This document shows, piece by piece, positions 1 through 9,275 of a stretch of 64,000 bases of DNA (positions within the stretch are counted from its first letter, which is position 1; each line of letters opens with the position of its first letter). Made by a program: the position numbers and the translations under genes. The stretch is taken from NCBI RefSeq assembly GCF_039908645.1, contig NZ_CP150917.1, positions 5,157,501-5,221,500 on the forward strand. Reading direction: 5' to 3'. The stretch comes from Pseudomonas helvetica (lineage in GTDB: Bacteria > Pseudomonadota > Gammaproteobacteria > Pseudomonadales > Pseudomonadaceae). Under the pieces are notes generated by a model, which saw only the letters and a program-made list of their open reading frames with translations, was not told the DNA's origin and did not search any database.

Positions 1-680
1 ACGCAGCCGTAGAGCGTCAACGCGGTACCCGCCGCACGCTGGTTCGCGTGCTGGAAGTCGCCTTGCGTCTGGCCCACCCGTTCATGCCGTTCATCACCGA
101 AGAAATCTGGCAGCGCATTGCGCCGCTGGCCGGTGTTCAAGGCAAGACGATCATGCTGCAGCCTTGGCCAGTGGCCGTTGAGGCACGCATCGATCAGGCC
201 GCCGAAGACGACATCGAATGGCTCAAGGGCCTGATGCTTGGCACGCGTAACATTCGTGGCGAGATGAACATCGGCCCGGGCAAACCACTGCCGTTGTTCC
301 TGAAGAACGTCAATACCGAAGACCAGCGTCGTCTCACCGAGAACGAAGTCCTGCTGAAGAAGCTGGCCAAGCTCGAGTCGATCACCGTGTTGGCGGCAGG
401 CGAAGAGGCACCACTGTCTGCTACCGCACTGGTGGGCGAGATGGAAGTGCTGGTGCCGATGGCCGGCCTGATCGACAAAAACGCCGAACTGGCGCGCCTG
501 GACAAGGAAATCCAGCGCCTGCAAGGTGAAGTGCAGCGGGTCGGCGGCAAGCTGTCCAACGCCGGCTTCGTTGACAAGGCCCCGGCCGACGTTATCGAGA
601 AAGAACGCGCCAAACTGGCTGAAGCTGAACAGGCTTTGGGCAGACTGGCCGAGCAGCATGCGCGGATTGCCAGTTTGTAA
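1..680 (+). CDS. valS: Valine--tRNA ligase, C-terminal part (truncated by window start)
   Basis: Cytoplasmic class I aminoacyl-tRNA synthetase that charges tRNA-Val. The reading frame is open from base 3, so only the last 225 codons are present and the catalytic HIGH/KMSKS regions lie outside. Visible are the anticodon-binding domain segment ([13 protein letters not shown], typical of ValRS/LeuRS/IleRS) and the C-terminal coiled-coil tRNA-binding arm ([15 protein letters not shown] ... [18 protein letters not shown]). It ends at TAA 678-680, followed by a strong terminator. In Pseudomonas valS is normally close to rlmF; here about 6.7 kb of accessory DNA separates them, and a decayed copy of this same 3' end lies at 6474-6636. 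Confidence 0.97.
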   Translation, partial: AAVERQRGTRRTLVRVLEVALRLAHPFMPFITEEIWQRIAPLAGVQGKTIMLQPWPVAVEARIDQAAEDDIEWLKGLMLGTRNIRGEMNIGPGKPLPLFLKNVNTEDQRRLTENEVLLKKLAKLESITVLAAGEEAPLSATALVGEMEVLVPMAGLIDKNAELARLDKEIQRLQGEVQRVGGKLSNAGFVDKAPADVIEKERAKLAEAEQALGRLAEQHARIASL

Positions 681-736
681 GAGGCATGTCTAGTCCTGAA
701 TAGGTTTAACCTGTTTCAGGACGGGACAGATAAATC

Positions 737-767
737 AAAAGGAGGCCTTTTCAGGCCTCCTTTTTTT
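737..767 (+). terminator. Rho-independent terminator of valS
   Basis: AAAAGGAGGCCT, loop TTTC, AGGCCTCCTTTT followed by a T run. This is a canonical intrinsic terminator 56 nt after the valS stop. Confidence 0.9.
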
Positions 768-1023
768 ATGCGTTTGTCCAGCCTCCAAGGTTCGACTCCA
801 TGGATTCCTTATAGATTCTGGATTTTCTGGATAGGCGCCTTTTAAATGTAAATGGTTATTTATTTAATAATTTTATATAGCATTTAACTATAAAAAACTG
901 ACACTTCTAACAGTATCCCGGTAGCGTCAATGGCGCATAGCATGAAGTCACCGGCACCTCAGCAAGCGCTTGCCCTTCTTCGGTGCTTCATCGCTTTGCC
1001 TCATAGCAAACAAGGAGTTAGCC
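768..1023 (+). promoter_or_regulatory. AT-rich leader of the RHS gene
   Basis: No gene is visible between the valS terminator and the RHS start. Bases 830-910 are far more AT-rich than the surrounding core genome (runs of TTATTTATTTAATAATTTTATATAG), which marks the left side of the accessory insert and probably holds its promoter. No convincing -35/-10 pair could be fixed by eye. A good Shine-Dalgarno (AAGGAG, 1012-1017) precedes the ATG at 1024. Confidence 0.4.
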
Positions 1024-4000
1024 ATGTCTGGTACTGAAATCACTGCCTTTGACACCAAAAGCCCTGCCATTCATGGTGTTTCAGCTCAAACAGGGTCATT
1101 TCACACCTATCTGCCCATTGCAAAGCTATTGGACAATGATGGATTGGGACCCGAGCTTGATATCAAGCTCGTTTACTCTCCAGGTGCCAGGTTTTCTGTT
1201 TTTGGGAATTGGGCGCTAAACCTCAGCAATGAAACAACTTCATCACAGCGCCCTGATTTATTCAACCTCAATCTTTCAAATGGCGAATCATGGGAACTTA
1301 GTGATATTAATGATGAAAGGCTCTTCACACCCAACATCTATTCGCGCGACTATAACACCATAGTGCACAAGGATGGAACAATCGAAAGCTTTGTTGCTTT
1401 CCTTCACATAAACACAGACAAAAGCAAAGGCATAGAAGACTTTGACTTCGATGCCAACCCCGTCCGTAAGCTGCTTGTGAAAAAAACATCCTCCAGCGGA
1501 AGATCAATTACGCTGTCCTGGGGTTTAGTTAATCATGAATACAAAACGCACGGCGTTAAACGAGCAATCATTCTACCGCGACTTGAGTCCGTATCCAATG
1601 AGAATAAACAACTATTATTACGCATAGAATACACAGAAGAAAACTCTCAACAAAAAATCATATTTCATGTGTACCCAGGGACCGCAAACTACTATTCAGT
1701 TACCATTAAGCTGGATGATCAAGTACCTCTTAAAAAAAGAGAATATCTTAATTCACACCACCCCGCTCACTCAACCTTAAACATCTTCCCCTGGAACGGA
1801 TTAACCGTTATAAGTACAACTCGTAGCGACCGTATTGGCACTACAGAATTTAGCTATACGCACAACACTGATAGAATAGATAAATACTCCCCCCCTCCTC
1901 CACCAATATTATATGATTCAACCTTCCCTATCTTTTCAACAATAAATACCATAACCCACCCATCAGGACTACTGGAAGAAATCCAGTATGACAATAAGAA
2001 AGTATCTACTCACACTATTTCCCTCAATAAACAGACCATCAGCAAGCAGAACTACAACCATTCCAGTATTGTTTATGGCTATTACAGCACCACCATCGAC
2101 GAGGAAATCAGCGGCAGTCATTCCGTCCATCACTTCGACGCCAGCAAGAACCAACAAACCAAAGAAGTAGTGACTATCGGCGGGTGCAAAAAAACAATTG
2201 AAGTCTCGCGCGCCGTTATATTCAGCGCGATGGATACCACTTCCCTTCCGGCAAAAGAAATCAAACCAGGCAAAATGGAGGTCATCACCACAACAACCTA
2301 CGAGAACCCAGGCAAACTAACCCGTTCTGAACAAGTCAGCGTCAGTCTGGATCTGCTGGGTAACATAATTGCCAAAACCGAAAACGGCGTTACCACGGAG
2401 TGGACGTACTACCAAGGCGCACCAAGAGAGTCAATTTTAGTCAAGAAAGAAACCTTTAACGAGAGCCCTAGCGTGACGGTGGCAGCCGGCTGGGTTGGTG
2501 ACTACCTGAACCCCATCGGCTGGGGGTTCCATATTTTCGGCAAAGCGGGCCTGACCTGGGGTACCCGCGAAGTTCGTACCGTCACCCACTCGCCCTTTGT
2601 CACCGACACCGGCAAAAAGACCTTCAACCTACCAGTGGACATTACCTGCCCCGGAGACCCCAACTACTTCAGGGTCTACGTCGAATCCGAAAAGGTTTAC
2701 ACCCTCGAAGGAGGCAAGCGAACTGATTTGCGCTGGACCTTTTTTGGCTACGGTAAATTACCGGTTCAAGGTGCGGAGGTTAAAGGTCCGGCAGTCAGGC
2801 CTACGATTAAACTGACTATTTACAACCCCATCGCCGATGCTAGTGGAAAGCTCGTCTCCGGGGCAAACGACGCTATGACGGTAGAAGAAACCCAGTACAT
2901 CACCGACGTGAAGGACGCACATCATGGCCGGGTGAAGTCCACCTCCCAGAAAATCCTGGATACCTCTGGCAGCACAGTTGCCGGCTCAATAGTGACCACT
3001 GAGTTCGTCTACAACCTGGAACATGGTGAACTCACCACCACCGCCAGCATTAGCGCCAGTAATACCCCAGCCGTTACGCAAAAACAGACCATCCTGACAC
3101 TTACTGGTCAATTATTGACGACCACTGATTCCCTAGGAAATAAGACTAAGTATGAGTACGACCAACGGGGACGCACGACCTGGCAGGCCAATTACGGGAA
3201 CGATGATGCGCCCTACGCCACGACTAACCTCAGTTATGTCGACTCGGCCACACAAGACAGCACCGTTACCCGTACCAGCGCCATTGGAGAACAATCCCGG
3301 GAGGTTTTCGATTCATTGGGACGGCTGACCCAAACCCAGCGGCTTCATTCGGACAGCATCACTTGGCTGACGCTCGACAATACGGTTTACAACTCACTGG
3401 GACGTGAAAGCGCGATCACAGAATATGACTACCACCCCGACGGATCTCAGTTTTTGAGCCGCACGCGGAATCTGGAATATGATGATTGGGGGGCCGTTTC
3501 CAAAATCAAATGGGTGGGCGGCATCACTCAAGGTTTCGAGTATGACCCCGTCTCACGGCAGCAAACACAGTGGACCACCTACGGCACGCACCAAAGTGGA
3601 AGCGTTTCAACAGTGTTTGATGAGCAGACAGGTACACGCAGGCACGAAACCTCTATTTTCACTAATGGCCAATTGCAGCGCTCATACACTGCCATCTACG
3701 ACGCTTTGGGGAAACTCACAGAAGAGTCCTCCTCATTCGCTCCCAAACGCCAATACACTTACGATAAGTTTGGACGGCTGACTCGTATTACCGCCGCAAA
3801 CGAGATAACCACTAATGACTATCCTACCCATACCCTGAGCGCCACCGCCAGTGCTGCTCGCCTGGAGAACGGGAAAGAACGTTGTGAGTTGGGCTCACGC
3901 ACATTGGATAGCCTGGGACGCGTGACAAAAACTACTGTCGGAGGGCGGACTACCAATTTCACCTATACAGGCAGCAGCGACTGGGGCAAGTCCGACAGCA

Positions 4001-6321
4001 AACCAAACAGCGACATACAACAGGGGATTCCGGTCACCCTCGCTGCCGTGCATGAGTCGAAGCTGAACCAAGTGACGGAGACTACCACCGGCGGTATCGA
4101 GAGTGGTAGTAATCGGGAGACCAGCACGGCTCGGTACACCTGTTCATTACGCGGAGTGGTGCTGAGTGAAACGGATGCATTTGGCAACACCACCACATTC
4201 AACTATGACGTTCAAGGGCGCCTGAGCAGTACTTCAAGTGCAACAGCCAAGGTTGATTTCAGCTACGACAGTGCTGGCCGGTTAACAACAGAAACACTGG
4301 AGAATCTGATCGACAAGCGGTCGATGGCCACAAACTTCACGTACGACGACAAAGACCGGGAAACTCAACGCAAGTTTGAAGCCGAAGGCTTCAATACGTT
4401 GACGATAGTTCAGGATTACAACAACTCCTCTCAAATCGCCAGCATGACGCTGTACGAGGCTTCGACGTTACTACGCAAGGAGACCTTCACCTACAATGAC
4501 AAGGGACAGTTGGCGAGCTATACCTGTGAGGGGCCGCGCAAACCAGTTACGCCAGAAGGTCTGATCCTGGACAGTCAGACCTTCACATACGACCTCGCCG
4601 GCAACCTCAAACAGTGCAACAACACCTCAAACGGTGGCACCTTTCAAGACAGGTACCAATATGATGGGACGGACCGTACTCAACTGGTCAGCGTGACTCG
4701 AGGGAAACCTGACAAAGTTGATCGGGCTTGCACCTTCAGCTACGACGACCAAGGCAGGCTGAGCAATAACGACGACGTGCAGTTGCAATACAACGACCTT
4801 GGAAGGTTGGGCGGACTGAAATTCCCCAAGAGCAAGAGGTTGTACAATTACTCTTACAACAACCTTCGCCAGCTAGTGGGTTGTGCAGGCAACGATTATT
4901 ACGAGTTGTTCTATTATCAGGGCGACTCTCAATATGCACGCAAAGGAGGCCTTCAAACCAACGGCCGACGGATTTATCGCACCACAGTACTGCTCAACCA
5001 AAGTGCCGCCTGTGTGCTGCAGCAAAACACGCAGAAAATCCACGATGAGACCAAAACTGTCAGTCACAGCTTTGAGATCAAGGACATCAAGGGCACAGTA
5101 ATTGCCAGCCACAACCTTCTCGACAACAGCTCAACCATTTTTGCCTACACGCCCTTTGGGTATCGCCCCTATGACTGGGCGCACCATTCTTGGATTGGCT
5201 TCAATGGCCAGCCTATCGATCGTGTCACCGGCTGTTATCACTTGGGCAATGGTGTAAGAGTTTACGACCCTGACTATCAGCGCTTTCAAACCAGGGACAA
5301 ATTCAGCCCTTTTGGCAAAGGCGGTGCGAACAACCGCAGTTACTGCCACAACGATCCGGTGAACTATAGTGACCCCAGTGGGCATGCAGAAATTGTTCAT
5401 CAATACACCGTGGTCACCCATGGTGCCGCGATACGGGATCCCATAGTACAAGCGGTGTTATTCGGTTCTGTGGGTATCTTGCTGGCGCCTTTTACCGGCG
5501 GCGCCTCAATCGGCTGGACAGCAGCGGCCGTAGGGATTGCAATTGTTTCCGCCGGGTTTGGCATCGCGTCGGCGGCTTTACAGGACAGCGATCCAAAATT
5601 GGCGACAGCGTTTGGCTGGGCCTCGCTAGGAACCGGGTTTGCCAGTGCCGGGGCAGGTGCTCTGGGGGCCAAGGTAGCGGCAAGGGCCAGCTTCAGGCTG
5701 GCACAAAGCAACCTGCCAGCGTCACAACGAATCGCACAAGGAACGATCTACCGCAGAGGGAATTTGCCAGCCGGGGACTCCACCACAGGGAATGTCAACG
5801 CCTTGCTGGAAGGAAAGCCTGTTAACTCAACCTACGAACTCTACAGTGGTGGCTTGGACAGTCGGATTTTATACATTGATGCTCATGGCACCGCGATGGC
5901 CTCAGAACACGTGCTCTCCCCCCTGTCAGCCGAGTTTCAATTTCGCTCCGCTCCAGGCGTCAAGGCTGCTGATGTCGGCACGAACTGGGAGACACGAGTA
6001 CTGGGAAGAACAGCTTACAGGCATCCGCCTGGTGCGACGGATATCCCTAACTATATCCTTGACGAATTCACCGTCGCCGAACACGTAAAAATTGGTTCTC
6101 TCCCGTCAAATTATCAACCCATATTGAAGGAGCTGGCCAAGCAACTCAATGCCGACATACTGAGGCCGACCAGCATGGTATTGCTAAGTGATCTGATGAC
6201 TGAAGTAACTCGCCAAGGCTACCACTACGACCGAATTGTCGGAAACTTTTGTCGGGGCACCATGGCGTACGACACACCGCCTCTCGTCCAAAGTATTCGG
6301 CGAGCCATCGGCGCATGGTAA
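1024..6321 (+). CDS. RHS/YD-repeat polymorphic toxin with unique C-terminal domain
   Basis: A 1765-residue RHS-family protein. The start at 1024 is chosen because AAGGAG lies 6 nt upstream; an in-frame ATG at 970 lacks a ribosome site. The N-terminal ~350 residues resemble the N-terminal beta-rich region of large RHS proteins and have no signal peptide. YD repeats (YDxxGR-type: YEYDQRGRTTW, YDKFGRLTRI, FNYDVQGRLSS) run from about residue 700 to 1330. The RHS core signature (GNGVRVYDPDYQRFQTRD ... NDPVNYSDPSGH) ends near residue 1454, where RHS shells are usually auto-cleaved. The remaining ~310 residues are the variable toxin tip: a Gly/Ala-rich hydrophobic stretch (about 1480-1530), then a globular domain with YIDAHGTAM (His1621) and VGNFCRGTM (Cys1743). 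Such tips are delivered toxins or effectors; the activity here is not known. It might belong to the family annotated as 'putative adhesin Stv', but that is uncertain. No VgrG, PAAR or Tc A/B gene is nearby. Confidence 0.9.
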   Translation: MSGTEITAFDTKSPAIHGVSAQTGSFHTYLPIAKLLDNDGLGPELDIKLVYSPGARFSVFGNWALNLSNETTSSQRPDLFNLNLSNGESWELSDINDERLFTPNIYSRDYNTIVHKDGTIESFVAFLHINTDKSKGIEDFDFDANPVRKLLVKKTSSSGRSITLSWGLVNHEYKTHGVKRAIILPRLESVSNENKQLLLRIEYTEENSQQKIIFHVYPGTANYYSVTIKLDDQVPLKKREYLNSHHPAHSTLNIFPWNGLTVISTTRSDRIGTTEFSYTHNTDRIDKYSPPPPPILYDSTFPIFSTINTITHPSGLLEEIQYDNKKVSTHTISLNKQTISKQNYNHSSIVYGYYSTTIDEEISGSHSVHHFDASKNQQTKEVVTIGGCKKTIEVSRAVIFSAMDTTSLPAKEIKPGKMEVITTTTYENPGKLTRSEQVSVSLDLLGNIIAKTENGVTTEWTYYQGAPRESILVKKETFNESPSVTVAAGWVGDYLNPIGWGFHIFGKAGLTWGTREVRTVTHSPFVTDTGKKTFNLPVDITCPGDPNYFRVYVESEKVYTLEGGKRTDLRWTFFGYGKLPVQGAEVKGPAVRPTIKLTIYNPIADASGKLVSGANDAMTVEETQYITDVKDAHHGRVKSTSQKILDTSGSTVAGSIVTTEFVYNLEHGELTTTASISASNTPAVTQKQTILTLTGQLLTTTDSLGNKTKYEYDQRGRTTWQANYGNDDAPYATTNLSYVDSATQDSTVTRTSAIGEQSREVFDSLGRLTQTQRLHSDSITWLTLDNTVYNSLGRESAITEYDYHPDGSQFLSRTRNLEYDDWGAVSKIKWVGGITQGFEYDPVSRQQTQWTTYGTHQSGSVSTVFDEQTGTRRHETSIFTNGQLQRSYTAIYDALGKLTEESSSFAPKRQYTYDKFGRLTRITAANEITTNDYPTHTLSATASAARLENGKERCELGSRTLDSLGRVTKTTVGGRTTNFTYTGSSDWGKSDSKPNSDIQQGIPVTLAAVHESKLNQVTETTTGGIESGSNRETSTARYTCSLRGVVLSETDAFGNTTTFNYDVQGRLSSTSSATAKVDFSYDSAGRLTTETLENLIDKRSMATNFTYDDKDRETQRKFEAEGFNTLTIVQDYNNSSQIASMTLYEASTLLRKETFTYNDKGQLASYTCEGPRKPVTPEGLILDSQTFTYDLAGNLKQCNNTSNGGTFQDRYQYDGTDRTQLVSVTRGKPDKVDRACTFSYDDQGRLSNNDDVQLQYNDLGRLGGLKFPKSKRLYNYSYNNLRQLVGCAGNDYYELFYYQGDSQYARKGGLQTNGRRIYRTTVLLNQSAACVLQQNTQKIHDETKTVSHSFEIKDIKGTVIASHNLLDNSSTIFAYTPFGYRPYDWAHHSWIGFNGQPIDRVTGCYHLGNGVRVYDPDYQRFQTRDKFSPFGKGGANNRSYCHNDPVNYSDPSGHAEIVHQYTVVTHGAAIRDPIVQAVLFGSVGILLAPFTGGASIGWTAAAVGIAIVSAGFGIASAALQDSDPKLATAFGWASLGTGFASAGAGALGAKVAARASFRLAQSNLPASQRIAQGTIYRRGNLPAGDSTTGNVNALLEGKPVNSTYELYSGGLDSRILYIDAHGTAMASEHVLSPLSAEFQFRSAPGVKAADVGTNWETRVLGRTAYRHPPGATDIPNYILDEFTVAEHVKIGSLPSNYQPILKELAKQLNADILRPTSMVLLSDLMTEVTRQGYHYDRIVGNFCRGTMAYDTPPLVQSIRRAIGAW

Positions 6322-6411
6322 TGGAGCAGCAGGGACGGAATGCTCCATCAACTCGGGCGTCGTGCCAGATAGGTTAACGCTGGAACAAAGGGAAGACCCA
6401 CGCAGACCTCT

Positions 6412-6442
6412 TGCCAGTCAGTTAAACTGACTGGCATTTTTT
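6412..6442 (+). terminator. Rho-independent terminator of the RHS gene
   Basis: Perfect 11-bp stem TGCCAGTCAGT / ACTGACTGGCA, 3-nt loop, then TTTTTT; it lies 90 nt after the RHS stop codon. Confidence 0.88.
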
Positions 6443-6473
6443 CTAATTGGATATTCCGGCGATTTAGGCCTGA

Positions 6474-6636
6474 TGGTATTGGAAGTGACGTCGCGTGTGC
6501 CTCACTCGTTCATCACCGAAGAAATCTGACCACTCGATAAAACAGTTGAGCCAGGCTGTCAGAATAACAACAAGGCCAAAACCGAACAGATCTTGAAAAA
6601 GTTAGTGGAACAGCTTGTACGGATAGCCAATTTTTC
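6474..6636 (+). pseudogene. Degraded duplicate of the valS 3' end
   Basis: Two blocks are recognisable as valS C-terminal sequence by translation. 6476-6529 reads VLEVTSRVPHSFITEEI then TGA, against [21 protein letters not shown] in the real valS (three codons deleted, Trp codon now a stop). 6582-6636 reads TEQILKKLVEQLVRIANF against [18 protein letters not shown] at the valS terminus. The middle of the domain is missing. The copy is more AT-rich than valS and is diverged at most synonymous sites, so it is not a recent local duplication. It sits directly downstream of the RHS terminator and is followed by a hairpin resembling the region after valS. Best read as the footprint of integration or replacement at the valS 3' end. 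Confidence 0.75.
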
Positions 6637-6649
6637 AATGAAAGAAAAT

Positions 6650-6691
6650 GCCGGGCCCTGAAACAGATTCATATCTATTTCAGGGCCCGGC
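6650..6691. terminator. Perfect 14-bp stem-loop, terminator-like
   Basis: GCCGGGCCCTGAAA and TTTCAGGGCCCGGC pair perfectly around a 14-nt loop. There is no long T run. It lies between the valS remnant and the 3' end of the minus-strand gene at 6731-7159 and may act in both directions. The CCTGAA...TTTCAGG core resembles sequence just after valS (694-720), so it may be part of the duplicated segment. Confidence 0.55.
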
Positions 6692-6730
6692 ACATTAATC
6701 GGGTCGATTAATAGTGTTAATCAACTCTGC

Positions 6731-7159
6731 TCAGCCCGCGCTTGGCGGAGAGATATTCTGCTGACCGTCAGGCAGAGCGCCAGGAGGAAGAGGATCACTA
6801 TATTTACGCACCCCTTGAGACACCCACTTTGCCCCATCAAACTTAAATTGCAGATTCGCTTTTCCGGGCAATTCGACATCAGTATTCAAGTTAGTATTAA
6901 TCGATTTCACAGTCGTAGGCTTTTCTCCTTTATTCTCGATTTGAAGGAGGGTGCCAACTTTGTACGTTGACTTGCCTGCCTCAATAGTAAGCGGGCTAGT
7001 ATAACCACTCCACTCATCACCCAGAGTGTAAATATTAGCCCCCGCTCCTGACTCCGCCTTCACGGTGCCTGGAGGATTGTTCTCTTTGGGAGAGCCATCA
7101 ATAGCCAGTACGCTCATTGACAACGACATTGCTCCGGCCAGTAAAAAAAATCTGTTCAT
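6731..7159 (-). CDS. Small secreted/periplasmic protein of unknown function
   Basis: 142 residues from the ATG at 7159, which has AAGGA eight bases upstream; an ATG three codons earlier overlaps that ribosome site and is less likely. A typical Sec signal peptide (MNRFFLLAGAMSLSMSVLA) is followed by a mature domain of about 120 residues with short beta-strand-like segments (KSTYKVGTLLQIENKG, TVKSINTNLN, NLQFKFDGAKWVSQGV) and a proline-rich tail. No family was recognised. It lies inside the low-GC insert between valS and rlmF, convergent to the RHS toxin, so it travels with that cassette. A companion or immunity role is possible but unsupported beyond position. Confidence 0.75.
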   Translation of the reverse strand: MNRFFLLAGAMSLSMSVLAIDGSPKENNPPGTVKAESGAGANIYTLGDEWSGYTSPLTIEAGKSTYKVGTLLQIENKGEKPTTVKSINTNLNTDVELPGKANLQFKFDGAKWVSQGVRKYSDPLPPGALPDGQQNISPPSAG

Positions 7160-7427
7160 ATCCAACATCCTTATTAGTTATCTAAAATGCGAGAGAGGCA
7201 ATTATTTTTCCTCAACGAAAAATTTAACACCGTTAAAAATATCGTCCACTGTCAAAACTAACAGTCGATCAGACCAATAAGAAATAACCTCAATTCTAAC
7301 TATGCTATTTCGGGGAAGGGAGCGCCCACTACCGCACCTCGCATTTCCAAAAGTGGAGTCCCGTTTTCCAGCCGAAGATGTGGGACAATACTCGCCACTT
7401 TGAGCCAAAACCCTGAATCGACTTCCC

Positions 7428-8450
7428 ATGACCGCCCCTAGCAAACCCAAAGCCCCGCGCCAAAAGCCAAAACCCGCGACCCCGGCCAAAGCCGTCGAGC
7501 CGCGTGAGAAGGCCAGCTTGCATCCACGCAACCGCCATCAGGGCCGTTACGACTTCCCGGCGCTGATCAAGACCACGCCTGAGCTGGCGAAGTTCGTGAT
7601 CATCAATCCCTACGGCAAAGAGAGCATCGACTTCGCCAGCCCGGATGCAGTGCGGGTGTTCAACCGGGCGCTGCTCAAGTCGTTCTACGGCATTGCCCAT
7701 TGGGACATCCCGGCCGATTACCTGTGCCCACCGGTTCCGGGCCGTGCCGACTACGTGCACTTCCTGGCTGACTTGCTGGCCAGTGTCAACGACGGCGAAA
7801 TCCCGCGCGGCGCGCCAGTCAAGGTCCTCGATATCGGCATGGGCGCCAACTGCGTCTATCCGTTGATCGGCTACAGCGACTACCGCTGGCACTTCCTCGG
7901 CTCGGAAATCGACCCGACCGCCGTGGCCGCCGCCAAAGCCATCGTGCAGTCCAACGGGTTGAACAAAGCCATCCAGTTGCGCCAGCAAAGCAATCCAAAG
8001 CACATTTTGCTGGGTCTGCTCGAACCCGGCGAACGCTTTGACCTGACCATGTGCAACCCGCCGTTCCACGCCTCGATGGACGAGGCTACCAAGGGCAGCG
8101 AGCGTAAATGGCGCGCACTGGGCCGCGCCGACCCGAAGCGCAAGCTGCCGGTGCTGAACTTTGGTGGCCAATCGGCCGAACTGTGGTGTGAAGGTGGCGA
8201 AGCACGGTTTGTGACGCAACTGATCGCCGAGAGCGCGCACTTTCAGCACAAAGTGCTGTGGTTCAGCACCCTTGTCTCGAAAGCCTCAAACCTGCCTGCC
8301 ATCCAGACCGCACTGAAAAAGGCCGGCGTACTGGAGAGCCAGGTCGTGGAAATGTCTCAGGGGCAGAAGCAAAGCCGTTTTGTCGCCTGGACCTTCCAGA
8401 CTAAATCCGAGCAGCAGGTCTGGCGCGAACGCTGGGTTCGCAAGAGCTGA
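7428..8450 (+). CDS. rlmF: 23S rRNA (adenine(1618)-N6)-methyltransferase RlmF
   Basis: 340 residues. A SAM-dependent methyltransferase that modifies A1618 of 23S rRNA. A basic, proline/alanine-rich N-terminus (about 30 residues) precedes the conserved [13 protein letters not shown] motif of the family. The SAM-binding loop is [13 protein letters not shown] and the catalytic N6-adenine motif is NPPF within MCNPPFHAS. Length fits Pseudomonas RlmF. It converges on hupN and the two share a bidirectional terminator. The gap upstream (7160-7427) shows no other gene and marks the return to core, high-GC sequence. Confidence 0.95.
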   Translation: MTAPSKPKAPRQKPKPATPAKAVEPREKASLHPRNRHQGRYDFPALIKTTPELAKFVIINPYGKESIDFASPDAVRVFNRALLKSFYGIAHWDIPADYLCPPVPGRADYVHFLADLLASVNDGEIPRGAPVKVLDIGMGANCVYPLIGYSDYRWHFLGSEIDPTAVAAAKAIVQSNGLNKAIQLRQQSNPKHILLGLLEPGERFDLTMCNPPFHASMDEATKGSERKWRALGRADPKRKLPVLNFGGQSAELWCEGGEARFVTQLIAESAHFQHKVLWFSTLVSKASNLPAIQTALKKAGVLESQVVEMSQGQKQSRFVAWTFQTKSEQQVWRERWVRKS

Positions 8451-8546
8451 GTAACTGACCAACGCAGATCAACTGTGGGGAGGGCCGGGCGACGTTCGCT
8501 TGCTCGCTCCCACATTGGCTTGCAGCATTTGCTGAATAGCGGATAC

Positions 8547-8588
8547 AAAAAAACCGTGCCCGGGTTGTCCCGGCGCACGGTTTTTTTT
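8547..8588. terminator. Bidirectional terminator between rlmF and hupN
   Basis: AAAAAAACCGTGC paired with GCACGGTTTTTTTT, with an inner CCGGG...CCCGG pair. A-runs on one side and T-runs on the other allow termination of both convergent genes. Confidence 0.9.
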
Positions 8589-8597
8589 ACTGCGGTC

Positions 8598-8879
8598 TTA
8601 CTTGTTAACAGCGTCAGTCAGGCCTTTAGCCACGACCAGCTTGATAACTTTCTTGGCAGCGATTTCGATGGCAGCGCCAGTCGAAGGGTTGCGGCCGGTA
8701 CGGGCAGGACGCTCGGTCACTTTCAGCTTGCCGATACCTGGCAGAGTGATTTCGCCGCCGTTTTCCAGTTGATCAGCAACGATTTGGCCCAGTTGGTCCA
8801 GAGCGTTACGCGCGGTGGTTTTTGGCGCGTCGATAGCTTCAGCGATATCGGCGATCAGTTGGTCTTTAGTAAGAGCCAT
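8598..8879 (-). CDS. hupN: HU-family nucleoid protein
   Basis: 93 residues from the ATG at 8879 (MALTKDQLIADIAEAID), preceded by GGAAGGA. A histone-like DNA-bending protein of the nucleoid. The dimerisation helices come first (KTTARNALDQLGQIVADQL), then the beta-arm signature GKLKVTERPARTGRNPSTG and the C-terminal helix. Pseudomonas has several HU genes; the position beside rlmF and yejK/ndpA matches the hupN locus rather than hupA or hupB. That paralogue assignment rests on gene order recalled from P. putida. Confidence 0.93.
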   Translation of the reverse strand: MALTKDQLIADIAEAIDAPKTTARNALDQLGQIVADQLENGGEITLPGIGKLKVTERPARTGRNPSTGAAIEIAAKKVIKLVVAKGLTDAVNK

Positions 8880-9275
8880 GTGGTGTTCCTTCCCTATCAA
8901 ATTCATATGGATTGCAGAGTGCAGTGTCAGCCATCGAGCCCGATCTTCTGGATCTGGCACCCTCGGCTACAACACCGACGGGTCGGGGTTATAGATGCCG
9001 AAATCAGGGTTTGGTTCGACCTGACAAATGCTGAATGCACGCTTAACGCAGTGACTTCGCGTAAGACCGGGCAAAACTAGCACAGAGACGGGGAAATATC
9101 CGCCTCTACCTACCCATTTGGTCAGCTTTATTGCTCTAAATCCGGAAAAAAGCGCATAAGCCCGGTCAGACACGCCTCGAACACCCTTCAAGCACCGCCA
9201 AAACCAGCAGGTGCGGTACACTGGGCACTTTTTTGGGGGAGCACGCCCTCCTCTCTTCAATCAGCCGAGAAGCCC
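8880..9275. other. Divergent intergenic region hupN / yejK
   Basis: 396 bp with no credible gene. It must hold the divergent promoters for hupN (minus) and yejK (plus). No clear -35/-10 pair or operator was identified by eye. Confidence 0.4.

Noticed and set aside
7202..7531. 109-aa minus-strand ORF in the rlmF upstream region
   Set aside because: Overlaps the start of rlmF and has no ribosome site or recognisable domain.
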